Shown here: one piece after another, positions 1 through 7,252 of the stretch
Layout: each line of letters opens with the position of its first letter
Position numbering within the stretch: position 1 is the stretch's first letter
DNA from: JBFKMV01 sp041629655
Lineage (GTDB): Bacteria > Acidobacteriota > Polarisedimenticolia > Polarisedimenticolales > Polarisedimenticolaceae
NCBI GenBank assembly: GCA_041629655.1
Contig: JBFKMV010000029.1
Span: 1 to 35,845 of the forward strand
DNA length: 35,845 nucleotides
Reading direction: 5' to 3'
The notes under the pieces: model-generated
Database searches by the model: none
Told to the model about the DNA's origin: nothing
The model's input: the letters and a program-made list of their open reading frames with translations, nothing else
Translations under genes and position numbers: made by a program

Positions 1-47
1 GTGGACAGCAGCAGGCACAGGATCAGCAATCGAATCGTGACTCGCAT
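1..47 (-). CDS. Start of an exported protein (partial, runs off the left edge)
   Basis: Reading leftward from an ATG at 47, the 15 visible codons give MRVTIRLLILCLLLS, a basic N-terminus followed by a leucine-rich stretch typical of a signal peptide or membrane anchor. A purine-rich ribosome binding site (AGGGGAG) lies 3 to 4 bases upstream of the ATG. The remainder is outside the window, so no function can be assigned. It follows the two tRNA genes on the same strand and could be read from its own promoter or by read-through. Confidence 0.5.
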   Translation of the reverse strand, partial: MRVTIRLLILCLLLS

Positions 48-116
48 CGCACTCCCCTTCCGAAACACCAGGTTTCCGGAAGGTAGCAGAGCCCCGGACG
101 TGGGGAAAATATACGC

Positions 117-133
117 GCGACCGGGACGGTCGC
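117..133 (-). terminator. Possible hairpin terminator after the tRNA pair
   Basis: On the minus strand, 7 bases after the tRNA-Arg CCA end, a perfect 7-bp stem (GCGACCG / CGGTCGC, 3-base loop) is followed a few bases later by TATATTTT. The uracil tract is not immediately adjacent to the stem, so termination may be inefficient. The hairpin could also serve as a processing boundary for the tRNA transcript. Confidence 0.4.
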
Positions 134-140
134 AAAAGAT

Positions 141-217
141 TGGTACGCGTGGCAGGATTCGAACCTGCGACACCCAGTTCCGGAGACTGGTGCTCTATCC
201 AGCTGAGCTACACGCGC
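141..217 (-). tRNA. tRNA-Arg (anticodon CCG)
   Basis: The reverse complement folds as a full 77-base cloverleaf: acceptor GCGCGTG pairs with CACGCGT (first pair is G-U), D-stem GCTC/GAGC, anticodon stem CCAGT/ACTGG around loop CTCCGGA, T-arm GCAGG-TTCGAAT-CCTGC, and encoded CCA. The anticodon CCG reads the arginine codon CGG, which is common in this GC-rich genome. It lies 37 bases downstream of the tRNA-Pro gene and is probably cotranscribed with it. Confidence 0.96.
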
Positions 218-254
218 CCGTGTCGAGTCCGGCGGGGGCCCTCCGGCGGGGAAT

Positions 255-331
<77 letters not shown>

Positions 332-358
332 TCCGGGCCGAGCGGCCGCCGCGCGGCA

Positions 359-387
359 ATCTAACAGAGTCCCGGACGGAGCGTCAA
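359..387 (-). promoter_or_regulatory. Promoter of the tRNA-Pro/tRNA-Arg unit
   Basis: On the minus strand TTGACG and TTAGAT are separated by exactly 17 bases, a sigma70-type promoter. The -10 box ends 27 bases before the tRNA-Pro gene, an appropriate distance for a short tRNA leader. Confidence 0.65.
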
Positions 388-412
388 CGCGGGCTCCGCG
401 GCCGGGCCGGCC

Positions 413-441
413 TTGCCGGAGCGGCGCGGCGCCGCTATCTT
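413..441 (+). promoter_or_regulatory. Candidate promoter of the YchF-like GTPase gene
   Basis: TTGCCG and TATCTT lie 17 bases apart, about 47 bases before the GTG start at 489. The spacing is ideal and both hexamers match consensus at about four of six positions. It is divergent from the tRNA promoter 25 bases away. Confidence 0.45.
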
Positions 442-488
442 CCCTCGCGGTTTGCCGGCCCCGGCGGGCCGCGACGGAGGTCGGGAAG

Positions 489-1565
489 GTGCGTATCGGA
501 CTGTTCGGTTTCCCGCTCACGGGCAAGACGACCCTGTTCGAGCTGCTGACGGGCGCGACGGCGCCGGCGCACGGCGCCCGCGGCGAGGCCCAGATGGGCG
601 CGGCCAGGGTGCCCGACCCGCGGCTCGACCGGCTGGCCACGATGTACCGGCCGAAGAAGTACACCCCCGCGGTCGTCGAATACCTGGATCTCGCCGGGAT
701 GAACAAGGGCGAGGCGGCGCGCGTGCTGCCGCTCGACCAGCTGCGCACGGTGGACGCGCTGGCCCACGTGGCGCGCGCCTTCGAGGACGAGGCGCTGCCC
801 CACGCCGAGGGCCCGCTCGACCCGGCGCGGGACGTGGCGACGATGGAGACCGAGCTGATCCTGGCCGACCACGGGGTCGCCGAGCGCCGGGTCGAGAAGC
901 TGGAGCTTTTGGTCAACAAGACCCGCCGCGACGAGGACCGCCAGGAGCTCGCGCTGCTGCGACGCTGTCTCGAGGCGCTGGAGCGCGAGGTCCCGCTGCG
1001 CAACCTCGAGCTGAGCGCGGCCGACGCGGCGCGGCTGCGCGGCTACACCTTCCTGTCGCTCAAGCCGCTGCTGGTCGTGGTCAACGCCGGCGAGGGCGAC
1101 GCGGCGCGGCTCGGCGGCGGGGCCGAGGGGTTCGGGCTCGGCGACCTCGCCGGGTGCCCGCACACCGGCGTCGTGGCGCTGTCGGCCAAGATCGAGGCCG
1201 AGATCGCGCAGCTCGAGGCCGACGATGCCGACGCCTTCCGGGCCGACCTGGGGATCCGCGAGTCCGCGCTGGACCGCATGATCCGCGCCTCGTACACGCT
1301 GCTCGGCCGCGTGCCGTTCTTCACCGTCGGCGAGGACGAGTGCCGGGCCTGGACGATCCGTCGCGGCACCAGCGCGCGGCAGGCCGGCGGCGTGATCCAC
1401 AGCGACATCGAGCGCGGCTTCATCCGCGCCGAGATGGTCAGCTACGACGACCTGGTCGCGGCCGGCGACTGGGCGGCCTGCCGCGAGCGCGGGCTGCTGC
1501 GCCTGGAGGGCAAGGACTACCAGGTGCAGGACGGCGACGTGATCAACTTCCGCTTCAACGTCTAG
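489..1565 (+). CDS. YchF/Obg-like GTPase, divergent subfamily with C-terminal TGS domain
   Basis: A 358-residue P-loop NTPase of the YchF group, whose members bind ribosomes and hydrolyse ATP or GTP. Visible: P-loop GFPLTGKTT (residues 7-15), PDPRLDRL in the region after switch I, a G3 motif DLAG (67-70), a guanine/adenine-specificity motif NAGE (199-202) and a C-terminal TGS-like domain (about 275-356) ending in VQDGDVINFRFNV. Length matches YchF (about 363). It is atypical: canonical YchF has GFPNVGKST and a long glycine-rich switch II (KGASKGEGLGNQFL type), whereas here NVGKS is replaced by LTGKT and that segment is shortened to KGEAARVLPLDQL. The GTG start at 489 follows GGAGG by 8 bases. 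The 3' end overlaps the convergent selA stop by 3 bases (CTAG). Family placement is secure; an exact cellular role is not. Confidence 0.88.
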   Translation: MRIGLFGFPLTGKTTLFELLTGATAPAHGARGEAQMGAARVPDPRLDRLATMYRPKKYTPAVVEYLDLAGMNKGEAARVLPLDQLRTVDALAHVARAFEDEALPHAEGPLDPARDVATMETELILADHGVAERRVEKLELLVNKTRRDEDRQELALLRRCLEALEREVPLRNLELSAADAARLRGYTFLSLKPLLVVVNAGEGDAARLGGGAEGFGLGDLAGCPHTGVVALSAKIEAEIAQLEADDADAFRADLGIRESALDRMIRASYTLLGRVPFFTVGEDECRAWTIRRGTSARQAGGVIHSDIERGFIRAEMVSYDDLVAAGDWAACRERGLLRLEGKDYQVQDGDVINFRFNV

Positions 1566-2971
1566 TCGGACAGCACCGCGGCCAGGCGCTCGATCAGCGC
1601 CGGCTCCTGCTCCGGAAACACCGTCCGCAGGTCGAGCAGCAGCCGTCCCTCGTGGAGCCGGGCGACAACCGGGGGCGAGCCGCGGCGCAGCTCGCGCTCC
1701 AGGCGCAGCTCGTCCCCGTCGCGGCCGTCCACGGCCAGCAGCCGCGTCGGCCGCTCCCCCACCGGCGAGGAGCCCCCGCCGCTGCGGGAGATCCCGTCCA
1801 CCACGCGCATCGTGCGGCGGGTCCCCGCGGCGCGGCGCACCGCGCGCAGCACGCGCTCGGCCCGGCTGCCGATCTCGCGCGCCGGCGCCGCGAGCATGCG
1901 CAGCGTCGGGACCTCCTCGAGCTCGCTGCCCCGCACGTACGCGGCGAGCGTCTCGTGCAACGCCGCGATCAGCAGCCGGTCGAGCCGCACGATTCGGGCC
2001 AGCGGGTCGCGCCGCAGCCTGGCGATCAGCCCCGGATCGCCCACCGCGAACCCCGCCTGCGGTCCGCCGAGCAGCTTGTCGCCGCTGAAGGTCACGAGCC
2101 CAGCGCCGTCCTCGAGGATCTGCTGCACCGGCCGCTCGTCGTGGATCTCGAGCGGCCGCAGGTCGACGAGGTCGCCGCTGCCCCAGTCCACGACCAGCGG
2201 CAGCCCGTGCTCCCGCGCCAGCCCGGACAGTTCCGCGACGGACGTGTCCTCGGTGAAGCCGACGATGCGGAAATTGCTCGTGTGCACCTTGAGCAGCAGC
2301 GCCGTGCGCCGCGTGATCGCCGCGGCGTAGTCCGCGATGCGGGTGCGGTTGGTGGTGCCGACCTCGACCAGCCTGGCGCCGGAGGCGGCGAGGATGTCCG
2401 GGATGCGGAACGACCCGCCGATCTCCACCAGCTCGCCGCGCGAGACGATCACCTCCCGCCCCCGCGCCAGCGCGCGCAGCGTGAGCATGATCGCGGCGGC
2501 GTTGTTGTTGACCGCGACGAAGCCGTGCCCGGGAAACACCCGCGCCATCAGCGGCTCGAGGTGGGCGAGCCGGCTGCCGCGCCGCCCGCGGTCGAGGTCG
2601 TACTCCAGGTCCATGTAGCGCGTGGCCGCCTCGGCCACCCGCGCCGCCGCCCGTTCCGAAAGCGGCGAGCGACCGAGGTTGGTGTGCACCACCACGCCCG
2701 AGGCGTTGATCACGGCGTGCGGCGCGGGGGCCAGCAGCAGCCCGGCCGCGCGGCGGACCTCGGCGGCGAGCGCGGTCGCGGTGGTGGCGCGAGCGAGCGC
2801 CCGCGCCTCGAGCTTGCCGGCGCGGGCCTGCTCCCGCAGCGCGCCGAGCCGCTCCCGCAGCAGCGCCGCGACGAGCCCGCGGCCGAACTCGCGGATCGGG
2901 CCCCGGAAGGCGTTCCCCTGGAGCAGCTTTCCGACCGCGGGCAGCTTTCTCGGCGCTGCGCGTGTTTGCAT
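1562..2971 (-). CDS. selA: L-seryl-tRNA(Sec) selenium transferase (selenocysteine synthase)
   Basis: A 469-residue PLP enzyme that converts Ser-tRNA(Sec) to Sec-tRNA(Sec) using selenophosphate; the E. coli enzyme has 463 residues and forms a decamer. An N-terminal helical domain begins with RKLPAVGKLL. It is followed by INASGVVVHTNLGRSPLS (about 88-105), SRGELVEIGGSFRIPDI (177-193), VGTTNRT (204-210) and the PLP-lysine motif FSGDKLLGGPQAG with Lys299. The ATG at 2971 lacks a clear Shine-Dalgarno sequence. Neither selB, selD nor the tRNA-Sec gene is visible here, so the rest of the pathway must lie elsewhere. It is divergent from the next gene across a 74-base gap with interlocked promoters and convergent with the YchF-like gene. 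Confidence 0.95.
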   Translation of the reverse strand: MQTRAAPRKLPAVGKLLQGNAFRGPIREFGRGLVAALLRERLGALREQARAGKLEARALARATTATALAAEVRRAAGLLLAPAPHAVINASGVVVHTNLGRSPLSERAAARVAEAATRYMDLEYDLDRGRRGSRLAHLEPLMARVFPGHGFVAVNNNAAAIMLTLRALARGREVIVSRGELVEIGGSFRIPDILAASGARLVEVGTTNRTRIADYAAAITRRTALLLKVHTSNFRIVGFTEDTSVAELSGLAREHGLPLVVDWGSGDLVDLRPLEIHDERPVQQILEDGAGLVTFSGDKLLGGPQAGFAVGDPGLIARLRRDPLARIVRLDRLLIAALHETLAAYVRGSELEEVPTLRMLAAPAREIGSRAERVLRAVRRAAGTRRTMRVVDGISRSGGGSSPVGERPTRLLAVDGRDGDELRLERELRRGSPPVVARLHEGRLLLDLRTVFPEQEPALIERLAAVLSD

Positions 2972-2994
2972 TTAACTCAAGCCACGCCTATGAT
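2966..2994 (+). promoter_or_regulatory. Promoter of the MXAN_5187-like gene
   Basis: TTGCAT (2966-2971) and TATGAT (2989-2994) are separated by 17 bases. The -35 box covers the selA start codon on the other strand. Predicted transcription start is near 3001, giving a leader of about 45 bases that includes AGGGAG. Confidence 0.6.
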
Positions 2995-3023
2995 TTGTAC
3001 GTATCCGTATCCCCGGGTCGGTC

Positions 3024-3051
3024 AGTATATAGGGAGCGCTTGCGGGTGCAA
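3024..3051 (-). promoter_or_regulatory. Promoter of selA
   Basis: On the minus strand TTGCAC (3051-3046) and TATACT (3029-3024) are separated by 16 bases. The -35 box coincides with the GTG start of the divergent gene. Predicted start of transcription is near 3017, leaving about 45 bases of leader before the selA ATG. The rightward promoter starts at about 3001, so the two transcripts would overlap at their 5' ends. Confidence 0.6.
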
Positions 3052-3612
3052 GACGAGGCTCAGGCGGTTGAAGAGGACATCTCGCGGCTGGACACCGGCA
3101 TCCGCCAGCTCAAGGTCCAGTACGACATGTTCTTCGCCGGGGCGCTGCCGCGCGAGCCGCTGGAGCTGCGCCACCGGGTGGAGCGGCTGATCAAGCGCTA
3201 CGCGCACGCCTCGTTCGGCAAGTACCGGCACCGCTTCCAGTTCAACGGCCTGGTGGCCCGCTACAACAGCCTCTCGGAGCTGTGGGGCAAGACGGTGCGC
3301 TCCCGCGAGGTGGGCGAGCGTCCGGCCCCGGCGGTCGCGGAGCTGAAGGAGCACCGGGACCGCGTGCTGGCCCAGTGCCGCGTGATCGATCCGAAACCGG
3401 GCGACGAGGCGCTGCGCCGGCTGCACGCCAAGTTCGTCAAGGCCCGCCAGCGCGCGGGTCTCGATACGGGAAAGTTGACGTTCGAGAAGTTCGCACGCAA
3501 GATCACCGCTCAGGCCCGACAGATCAGGGACCGCACCCAGTGTGAAAACGTCGAGTTGCGAGTGGTCCACAGCGGGGGCAAGGTGCTGCTCAAGGCACGC
3601 CCCGGTCACTGA
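3046..3612 (+). CDS. Conserved hypothetical protein, MXAN_5187 C-terminal-like
   Basis: A 188-residue soluble, helical, basic protein. The pattern KYRHRFQFNGLVARYNSLSELW in the middle, then LHAKFVKARQRAG, LTFEKFARKITAQ and a final short beta part ELRVVHSGGKVLLKAR, resembles the C-terminal domain of the myxobacterial MXAN_5187 family as I recall it. Its function is unknown to me. I place the start at the GTG at 3046 because AGGGAG lies 9 bases upstream. The reading frame is open further back to 2962, but that part overlaps the selA start and the promoters. The next gene begins 24 bases downstream, so the two are probably cotranscribed. Confidence 0.75.
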   Translation: MQDEAQAVEEDISRLDTGIRQLKVQYDMFFAGALPREPLELRHRVERLIKRYAHASFGKYRHRFQFNGLVARYNSLSELWGKTVRSREVGERPAPAVAELKEHRDRVLAQCRVIDPKPGDEALRRLHAKFVKARQRAGLDTGKLTFEKFARKITAQARQIRDRTQCENVELRVVHSGGKVLLKARPGH

Positions 3613-3636
3613 GACGGGACCGCTCGGGGGGTCGAG

Positions 3637-4854
3637 ATGACAGTTCGTTTCAGCAACGCCCTGGCCGCCGTGGTGCTGGGGGTCGGCCTGCTCGTCGCGC
3701 CCGCGGCGTTCGTCGATCTCCAGGCCCAGGACCGGGAATCCGCGGCCGAGGAGCAGACGACCGCGTCCGACGCCCAGGCCGCGCGCGAGGCCAAGAAGGA
3801 AGCCAAGCGCCGCGCGCGCCAGGAACGGATCGACGCCTACCTCGAGCGGGTCGCCGAGCGCAAGGCCGAGAAGGAGCGCCGGCGGACGGAGCAGGAGGCG
3901 CAGCAGCCCCCCGCGGCGCAGCAGGCCGCCGAGGCGCCCGCGGCGCGGCCCGCGCGGGCCGAGGCCGAGGCCGGGGCGGACGAGGCGCAGGGCTCGGCGC
4001 GCCAGGAGCGGATCAACGCCTACCTCGAGCGCAAGGCCGAGAAGGACGAGGCCCGCGCGGCCCGACGGGCCGAGAAGGAGCGGGAAAAACGCGAGCGGAT
4101 GGCCCGCGAGCTCGAGACCCGGGACGAGCGGCAGGCCGCGGCGCGGCAGCGCGAGGTGGCCGGCGAACGCCAGAAAGCCGCCCGCCGCTCCGAGGGCCGG
4201 CGCTCCGCGGCGTCGCGACCGGCGGTGACGGCGGCCTCGCGGGGCGGCCGTCGTGCCGCGCCCGCGCGCCGGGGTGGGCCCGCGGCGCTGGCGCAGGCGC
4301 AGCAGCGCATCCGCCAAAGCACGCTGGGGCAGGACGAGACGGTCCGCGCCTACCTCGACCTGTTCGACAACGACGAGGCCACCGCGGCGCAGTACGCGAC
4401 GTTCGCCAACTACCTGGCCCAGGGCGGGATGATCGAGGACGCCTTCATCTACTACGACCGCGCGACCGGCATGGACCCCGACAACGCGCTGCTGTGGCTC
4501 AACGTCGGCACGCTGTACCGTCAGGCGGGCAGCCCGGCGCAGGCCGCGGACTCCTACGCCAAGGCGATCCGGCTGGCCCCCAACAACGCGCTCGCGCACT
4601 ACAACATGGGCGTGGCGCTGGGCGAGATGGACCGTTACGAGGAGGCGATCGACGAGCTGTCGATCGCGCTGCGGCTCGACCCCACGCTGGCCGACCCGGA
4701 GAAGAACCCGCAGGCCGTGAACAACGAGCTGCTGCTGCCGGTCAAGCTGCGGCTGTACCAGAACCAGGCCGGCGCCGCCGGGCTGCCGCTGGTCGAGGTG
4801 CCCGAGGAAGACCCCGACTCGCCGGCCCCCGAGAAGCGCCGGCGCCGCCGCTGA
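3637..4854 (+). CDS. Exported TPR protein with long charged alpha-helical linker
   Basis: A 405-residue protein. Residues 1-31 form a signal peptide (ALAAVVLGVGLLVAPAAF). Residues about 45-190 are dominated by Arg, Glu, Ala and Lys, a probable coiled coil or single alpha-helix, with an internal near-repeat: ARQERIDAYLERVAERKAEKE recurs as ARQERINAYLERKAEKDEARA. A basic Ala/Arg stretch follows, then about three TPR units (about 245-350) including NALLWLNVGTLYRQAG and NALAHYNMGVALGEMDRYEEA. The C-terminus is acidic and then ends in RRRRR. It is likely a periplasmic scaffold; partners are unknown. The ATG at 3637 follows the upstream gene by 24 bases, and the next gene starts 7 bases after its stop, implying an operon. 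Confidence 0.85.
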   Translation: MTVRFSNALAAVVLGVGLLVAPAAFVDLQAQDRESAAEEQTTASDAQAAREAKKEAKRRARQERIDAYLERVAERKAEKERRRTEQEAQQPPAAQQAAEAPAARPARAEAEAGADEAQGSARQERINAYLERKAEKDEARAARRAEKEREKRERMARELETRDERQAAARQREVAGERQKAARRSEGRRSAASRPAVTAASRGGRRAAPARRGGPAALAQAQQRIRQSTLGQDETVRAYLDLFDNDEATAAQYATFANYLAQGGMIEDAFIYYDRATGMDPDNALLWLNVGTLYRQAGSPAQAADSYAKAIRLAPNNALAHYNMGVALGEMDRYEEAIDELSIALRLDPTLADPEKNPQAVNNELLLPVKLRLYQNQAGAAGLPLVEVPEEDPDSPAPEKRRRRR

Positions 4855-4861
4855 ACCGCCG

Positions 4862-5596
4862 ATGCGCCGAGGCCCGGCCCGCTTCGCGGGCGCACTCCTG
4901 CTGATCACCCTGGCCGGCGCGGCGCCCGCGGCCGCCTGGGCTCCTGAGACCCGGATCCGGATGGCCGAGCAGGCGGTGCGCATGATGCCGGCCTCGCTGC
5001 GGCTGGCCCTCGAAACTCACCGTGACCCGTTGCTGCGCGGCGTCCTCGAGCCGCTGACCGACGAGGACGGCGCCGCGCACCGTCCGCCGTGGGCCGGGGG
5101 CGGCCTGGATGCCGCGATCGAGCAGCGGGCCCGCGCCCTGGTCGCCTCGGTGGAGCAGCCGGCCCCGTTCCGCACCATCGCGCGCAACTTCGGCGCGCTG
5201 GCGCACTTCGTGATGGACGCAGGTTTTCCGCCGGCGATGACGCCGGGAGCCGGGCGGCGCGACGCGCACTTCCGCGCCTTCTGCGAATCGCGGCGCGAGA
5301 AGTTCCCGCTGGTGTTCTACGGCCATGCCGACGAGGCGCTGGACCGCGGCGCCTGGCGCGAGTTCGCGACGTCGGTGATGGAGCGCTCGCGCCACGAGGA
5401 CGCGCAGCTCGCGCGGGCCTACGCGGCGGCCGGCGAGCCGCCGGATCCGGCCCACTTCGACGACCGCTCGGTGCCGTTCGCGGTCGCCTCGCTGTCGTAC
5501 TCCCGCACCGTGACCCACATCGTCCGCGCCTGGATCGCGGCGTGGCGCGAGGCGTACGGCGACATGGGCCGGACCCCCTACCTCCAGCCCGAGTGA
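4862..5596 (+). CDS. Exported protein of the zinc-dependent phospholipase C / S1-P1 nuclease fold (possibly degenerate)
   Basis: A 244-residue protein with a signal peptide (1-25, ending APAAA) and a predicted mature N-terminal Trp26. This matches the family in which Trp1 is a zinc ligand. Further family-like features are the helix NFGALAHFVMDAGFP (His115, Asp119), resembling the AHYxxD...P motif, then DAHFRAFC (His136) and a late helix with THIVRAW (His219). It is mostly helical, as expected. Near the N-terminus the family usually has a His shortly after Trp (WGxxTH), but here the segment is WAPETR, so one zinc ligand appears to be lost. It may be an inactive or altered hydrolase. It starts 7 bases after the TPR gene stop. 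Assignment is by fold pattern only. Confidence 0.6.
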   Translation: MRRGPARFAGALLLITLAGAAPAAAWAPETRIRMAEQAVRMMPASLRLALETHRDPLLRGVLEPLTDEDGAAHRPPWAGGGLDAAIEQRARALVASVEQPAPFRTIARNFGALAHFVMDAGFPPAMTPGAGRRDAHFRAFCESRREKFPLVFYGHADEALDRGAWREFATSVMERSRHEDAQLARAYAAAGEPPDPAHFDDRSVPFAVASLSYSRTVTHIVRAWIAAWREAYGDMGRTPYLQPE

Positions 5597-5680
5597 TCTG
5601 TGCTATTCCTGTGATCCGCGCCGGGGAACGGTCTCCGGCCGCGTCGTTGCGGGCGTCACGCGTCCGTCAGGAGAAGCACG

Positions 5681-7243
5681 ATGGAGCACCGGGTGCGCCG
5701 GGCGCTGGTCAGCGTCTACGACAAGCAGGGTGTGGTCGAGCTGTGCCGCGAGCTGCGCGGGCGCGAGGTCGAGATCCTCAGTAGCGGCGGTACGGCCCGG
5801 CTGCTGGCCGAGAACGGGATCGAGGTCCGTCGCGTCTCGGATTACACGGGCTTCCCGGAGATGCTGGGAGGGCGCGTCAAGACGCTGCACCCCGCGATCC
5901 ACGGCGGGATCCTCGCCGCACGCTCCGAGCCGTCGCACATGCGCGATCTCGAGCAGGCCGGCTTCGGCCCGATCGACCTGGTGGTGGTGAACCTGTACCC
6001 GTTCCGGCGCACCGCGGCGCGCCAGGATGCGACGCTTGCGGATGCGGTGGAGATGATCGACATCGGCGGACCGACGATGGTGCGGGCGGCGGCCAAGAAC
6101 CACGCGCACGTCGGGGTGGTCGTCGACCCGGCGGACTACACCGCCGTGGGGAACGAGATCCGCGAAACCGGCGGGCTGTCCCTCGAGACGCGGCGCCGGC
6201 TGGCGGTCTCGGCGTTCGGGCACACCGCGGACTACGACCGGGCGATCCACGACTACCTGGCGCGGGAACTCGGCGACGCGCCGGCCGGGTCGGCGTTCCC
6301 CGCGCGGCTCGAGCTGTCGCTCGAGAAGCTGCTCGACCTGCGCTACGGCGAGAACCCGCACCAGCGCGCCGCCTTCTACCGCGATCCCGACGCCGCGCCG
6401 TCCTCGCTGGCGGGCGCCGAGTCGCTCCAGGGCAAGCCGCTGTCGTTCAACAACATCCTCGACTTCGATGCCGCGCTGTCGCTGGCCGCCGAGCTGCCGA
6501 CCCGCGCCTGCGTGATCATCAAGCACGGCAATCCATGCGGCGTCGGTCTCGGCGACGACGCCGAGACCGCGTACCGGCGCGCGCTGGAGGGCGATCCGGT
6601 CAGCGCGTTCGGCGGCGTGATCGCGTTCAACCGTGCGCTCGACGGACCCGCCGCCGCCGCGATCGCGGAGAGCTTCTACGAAGGGGTGATCGCACCCGCG
6701 TTCACGGACGAGGCGCGCGAGGCGCTGCGCCGCAAGAAGAAGCTGCGCCTGCTGCAGACCGGCGAGCTGGCCGGCTTCGCCAGGTCCGGGTTCGACCTGC
6801 GGCGTGTCGGCGGGGGCCTGCTGGCGCAGGACTGGGACCGCATCGACGCCCCGGTCCGCGACGGCATGGTGGTCACGCGCCGCGCGCCGACCGACGACGA
6901 GTGGAAGGCGCTCGAGTTCTCCTGGGTCGTCGCCAAGCACGTCAAGTCCAACGCGATCGTGTACGCCGCGGCGGATCGCACGCTGGGCGTCGGGGCCGGC
7001 CAGATGAGCCGCGTCGATTCGGCGCGGTTCGGGATCCAGAAGGCCCAGCGGTCGCTTCAGGGATGCGTGATGGCGTCGGACGCGTTCTTCCCGTTCCGCG
7101 ACGGGCTCGATGTGGCGGCCGAGGCCGGCGTGGTGGCCGTCGTGCAGCCGGGCGGTTCGATCCGCGACGACGAGGTGATCGCGGCGGCGGACGAGCACGG
7201 CATGGCGATGGTGTTCACCGGGGAGCGTCACTTCCGCCACTGA
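5681..7243 (+). CDS. purH: Bifunctional AICAR formyltransferase / IMP cyclohydrolase
   Basis: A 520-residue enzyme for the last two steps of IMP synthesis: formylation of AICAR with 10-formyl-THF, then ring closure. The N-terminal MGS-like cyclohydrolase domain shows ALVSVYDKQGVVELCREL, EILSSGGTARLL, GRVKTLHPAIHGGIL and VVNLYPF. The transformylase domain shows LRYGENPHQRAAFY, LSFNNILDFDAA, the catalytic Lys281-His282 in IKHGNPCG, DPVSAFGG, GIQKAQ and ASDAFFPFRDG. Length is close to E. coli PurH (529). The ATG at 5681 has CAGGAG 8 bases upstream. It is separated from the upstream gene by 84 bases, so it may have its own promoter. It converges on the TPR membrane protein gene with a gap of 9 bases. 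Confidence 0.97.
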   Translation: MEHRVRRALVSVYDKQGVVELCRELRGREVEILSSGGTARLLAENGIEVRRVSDYTGFPEMLGGRVKTLHPAIHGGILAARSEPSHMRDLEQAGFGPIDLVVVNLYPFRRTAARQDATLADAVEMIDIGGPTMVRAAAKNHAHVGVVVDPADYTAVGNEIRETGGLSLETRRRLAVSAFGHTADYDRAIHDYLARELGDAPAGSAFPARLELSLEKLLDLRYGENPHQRAAFYRDPDAAPSSLAGAESLQGKPLSFNNILDFDAALSLAAELPTRACVIIKHGNPCGVGLGDDAETAYRRALEGDPVSAFGGVIAFNRALDGPAAAAIAESFYEGVIAPAFTDEAREALRRKKKLRLLQTGELAGFARSGFDLRRVGGGLLAQDWDRIDAPVRDGMVVTRRAPTDDEWKALEFSWVVAKHVKSNAIVYAAADRTLGVGAGQMSRVDSARFGIQKAQRSLQGCVMASDAFFPFRDGLDVAAEAGVVAVVQPGGSIRDDEVIAAADEHGMAMVFTGERHFRH

Positions 7244-7252
7244 GGCCGCGGG

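Noticed and set aside
413..3190. Very long open frames on strands opposite to, or out of frame with, clear genes (also 19547-23608 minus and 28205-30577 minus)
   Set aside because: They are made of Arg, Ala, Gly and Pro, have no domain signatures over the shadow portion and lie over well-supported genes. In high-GC DNA such frames arise from lack of stop codons.
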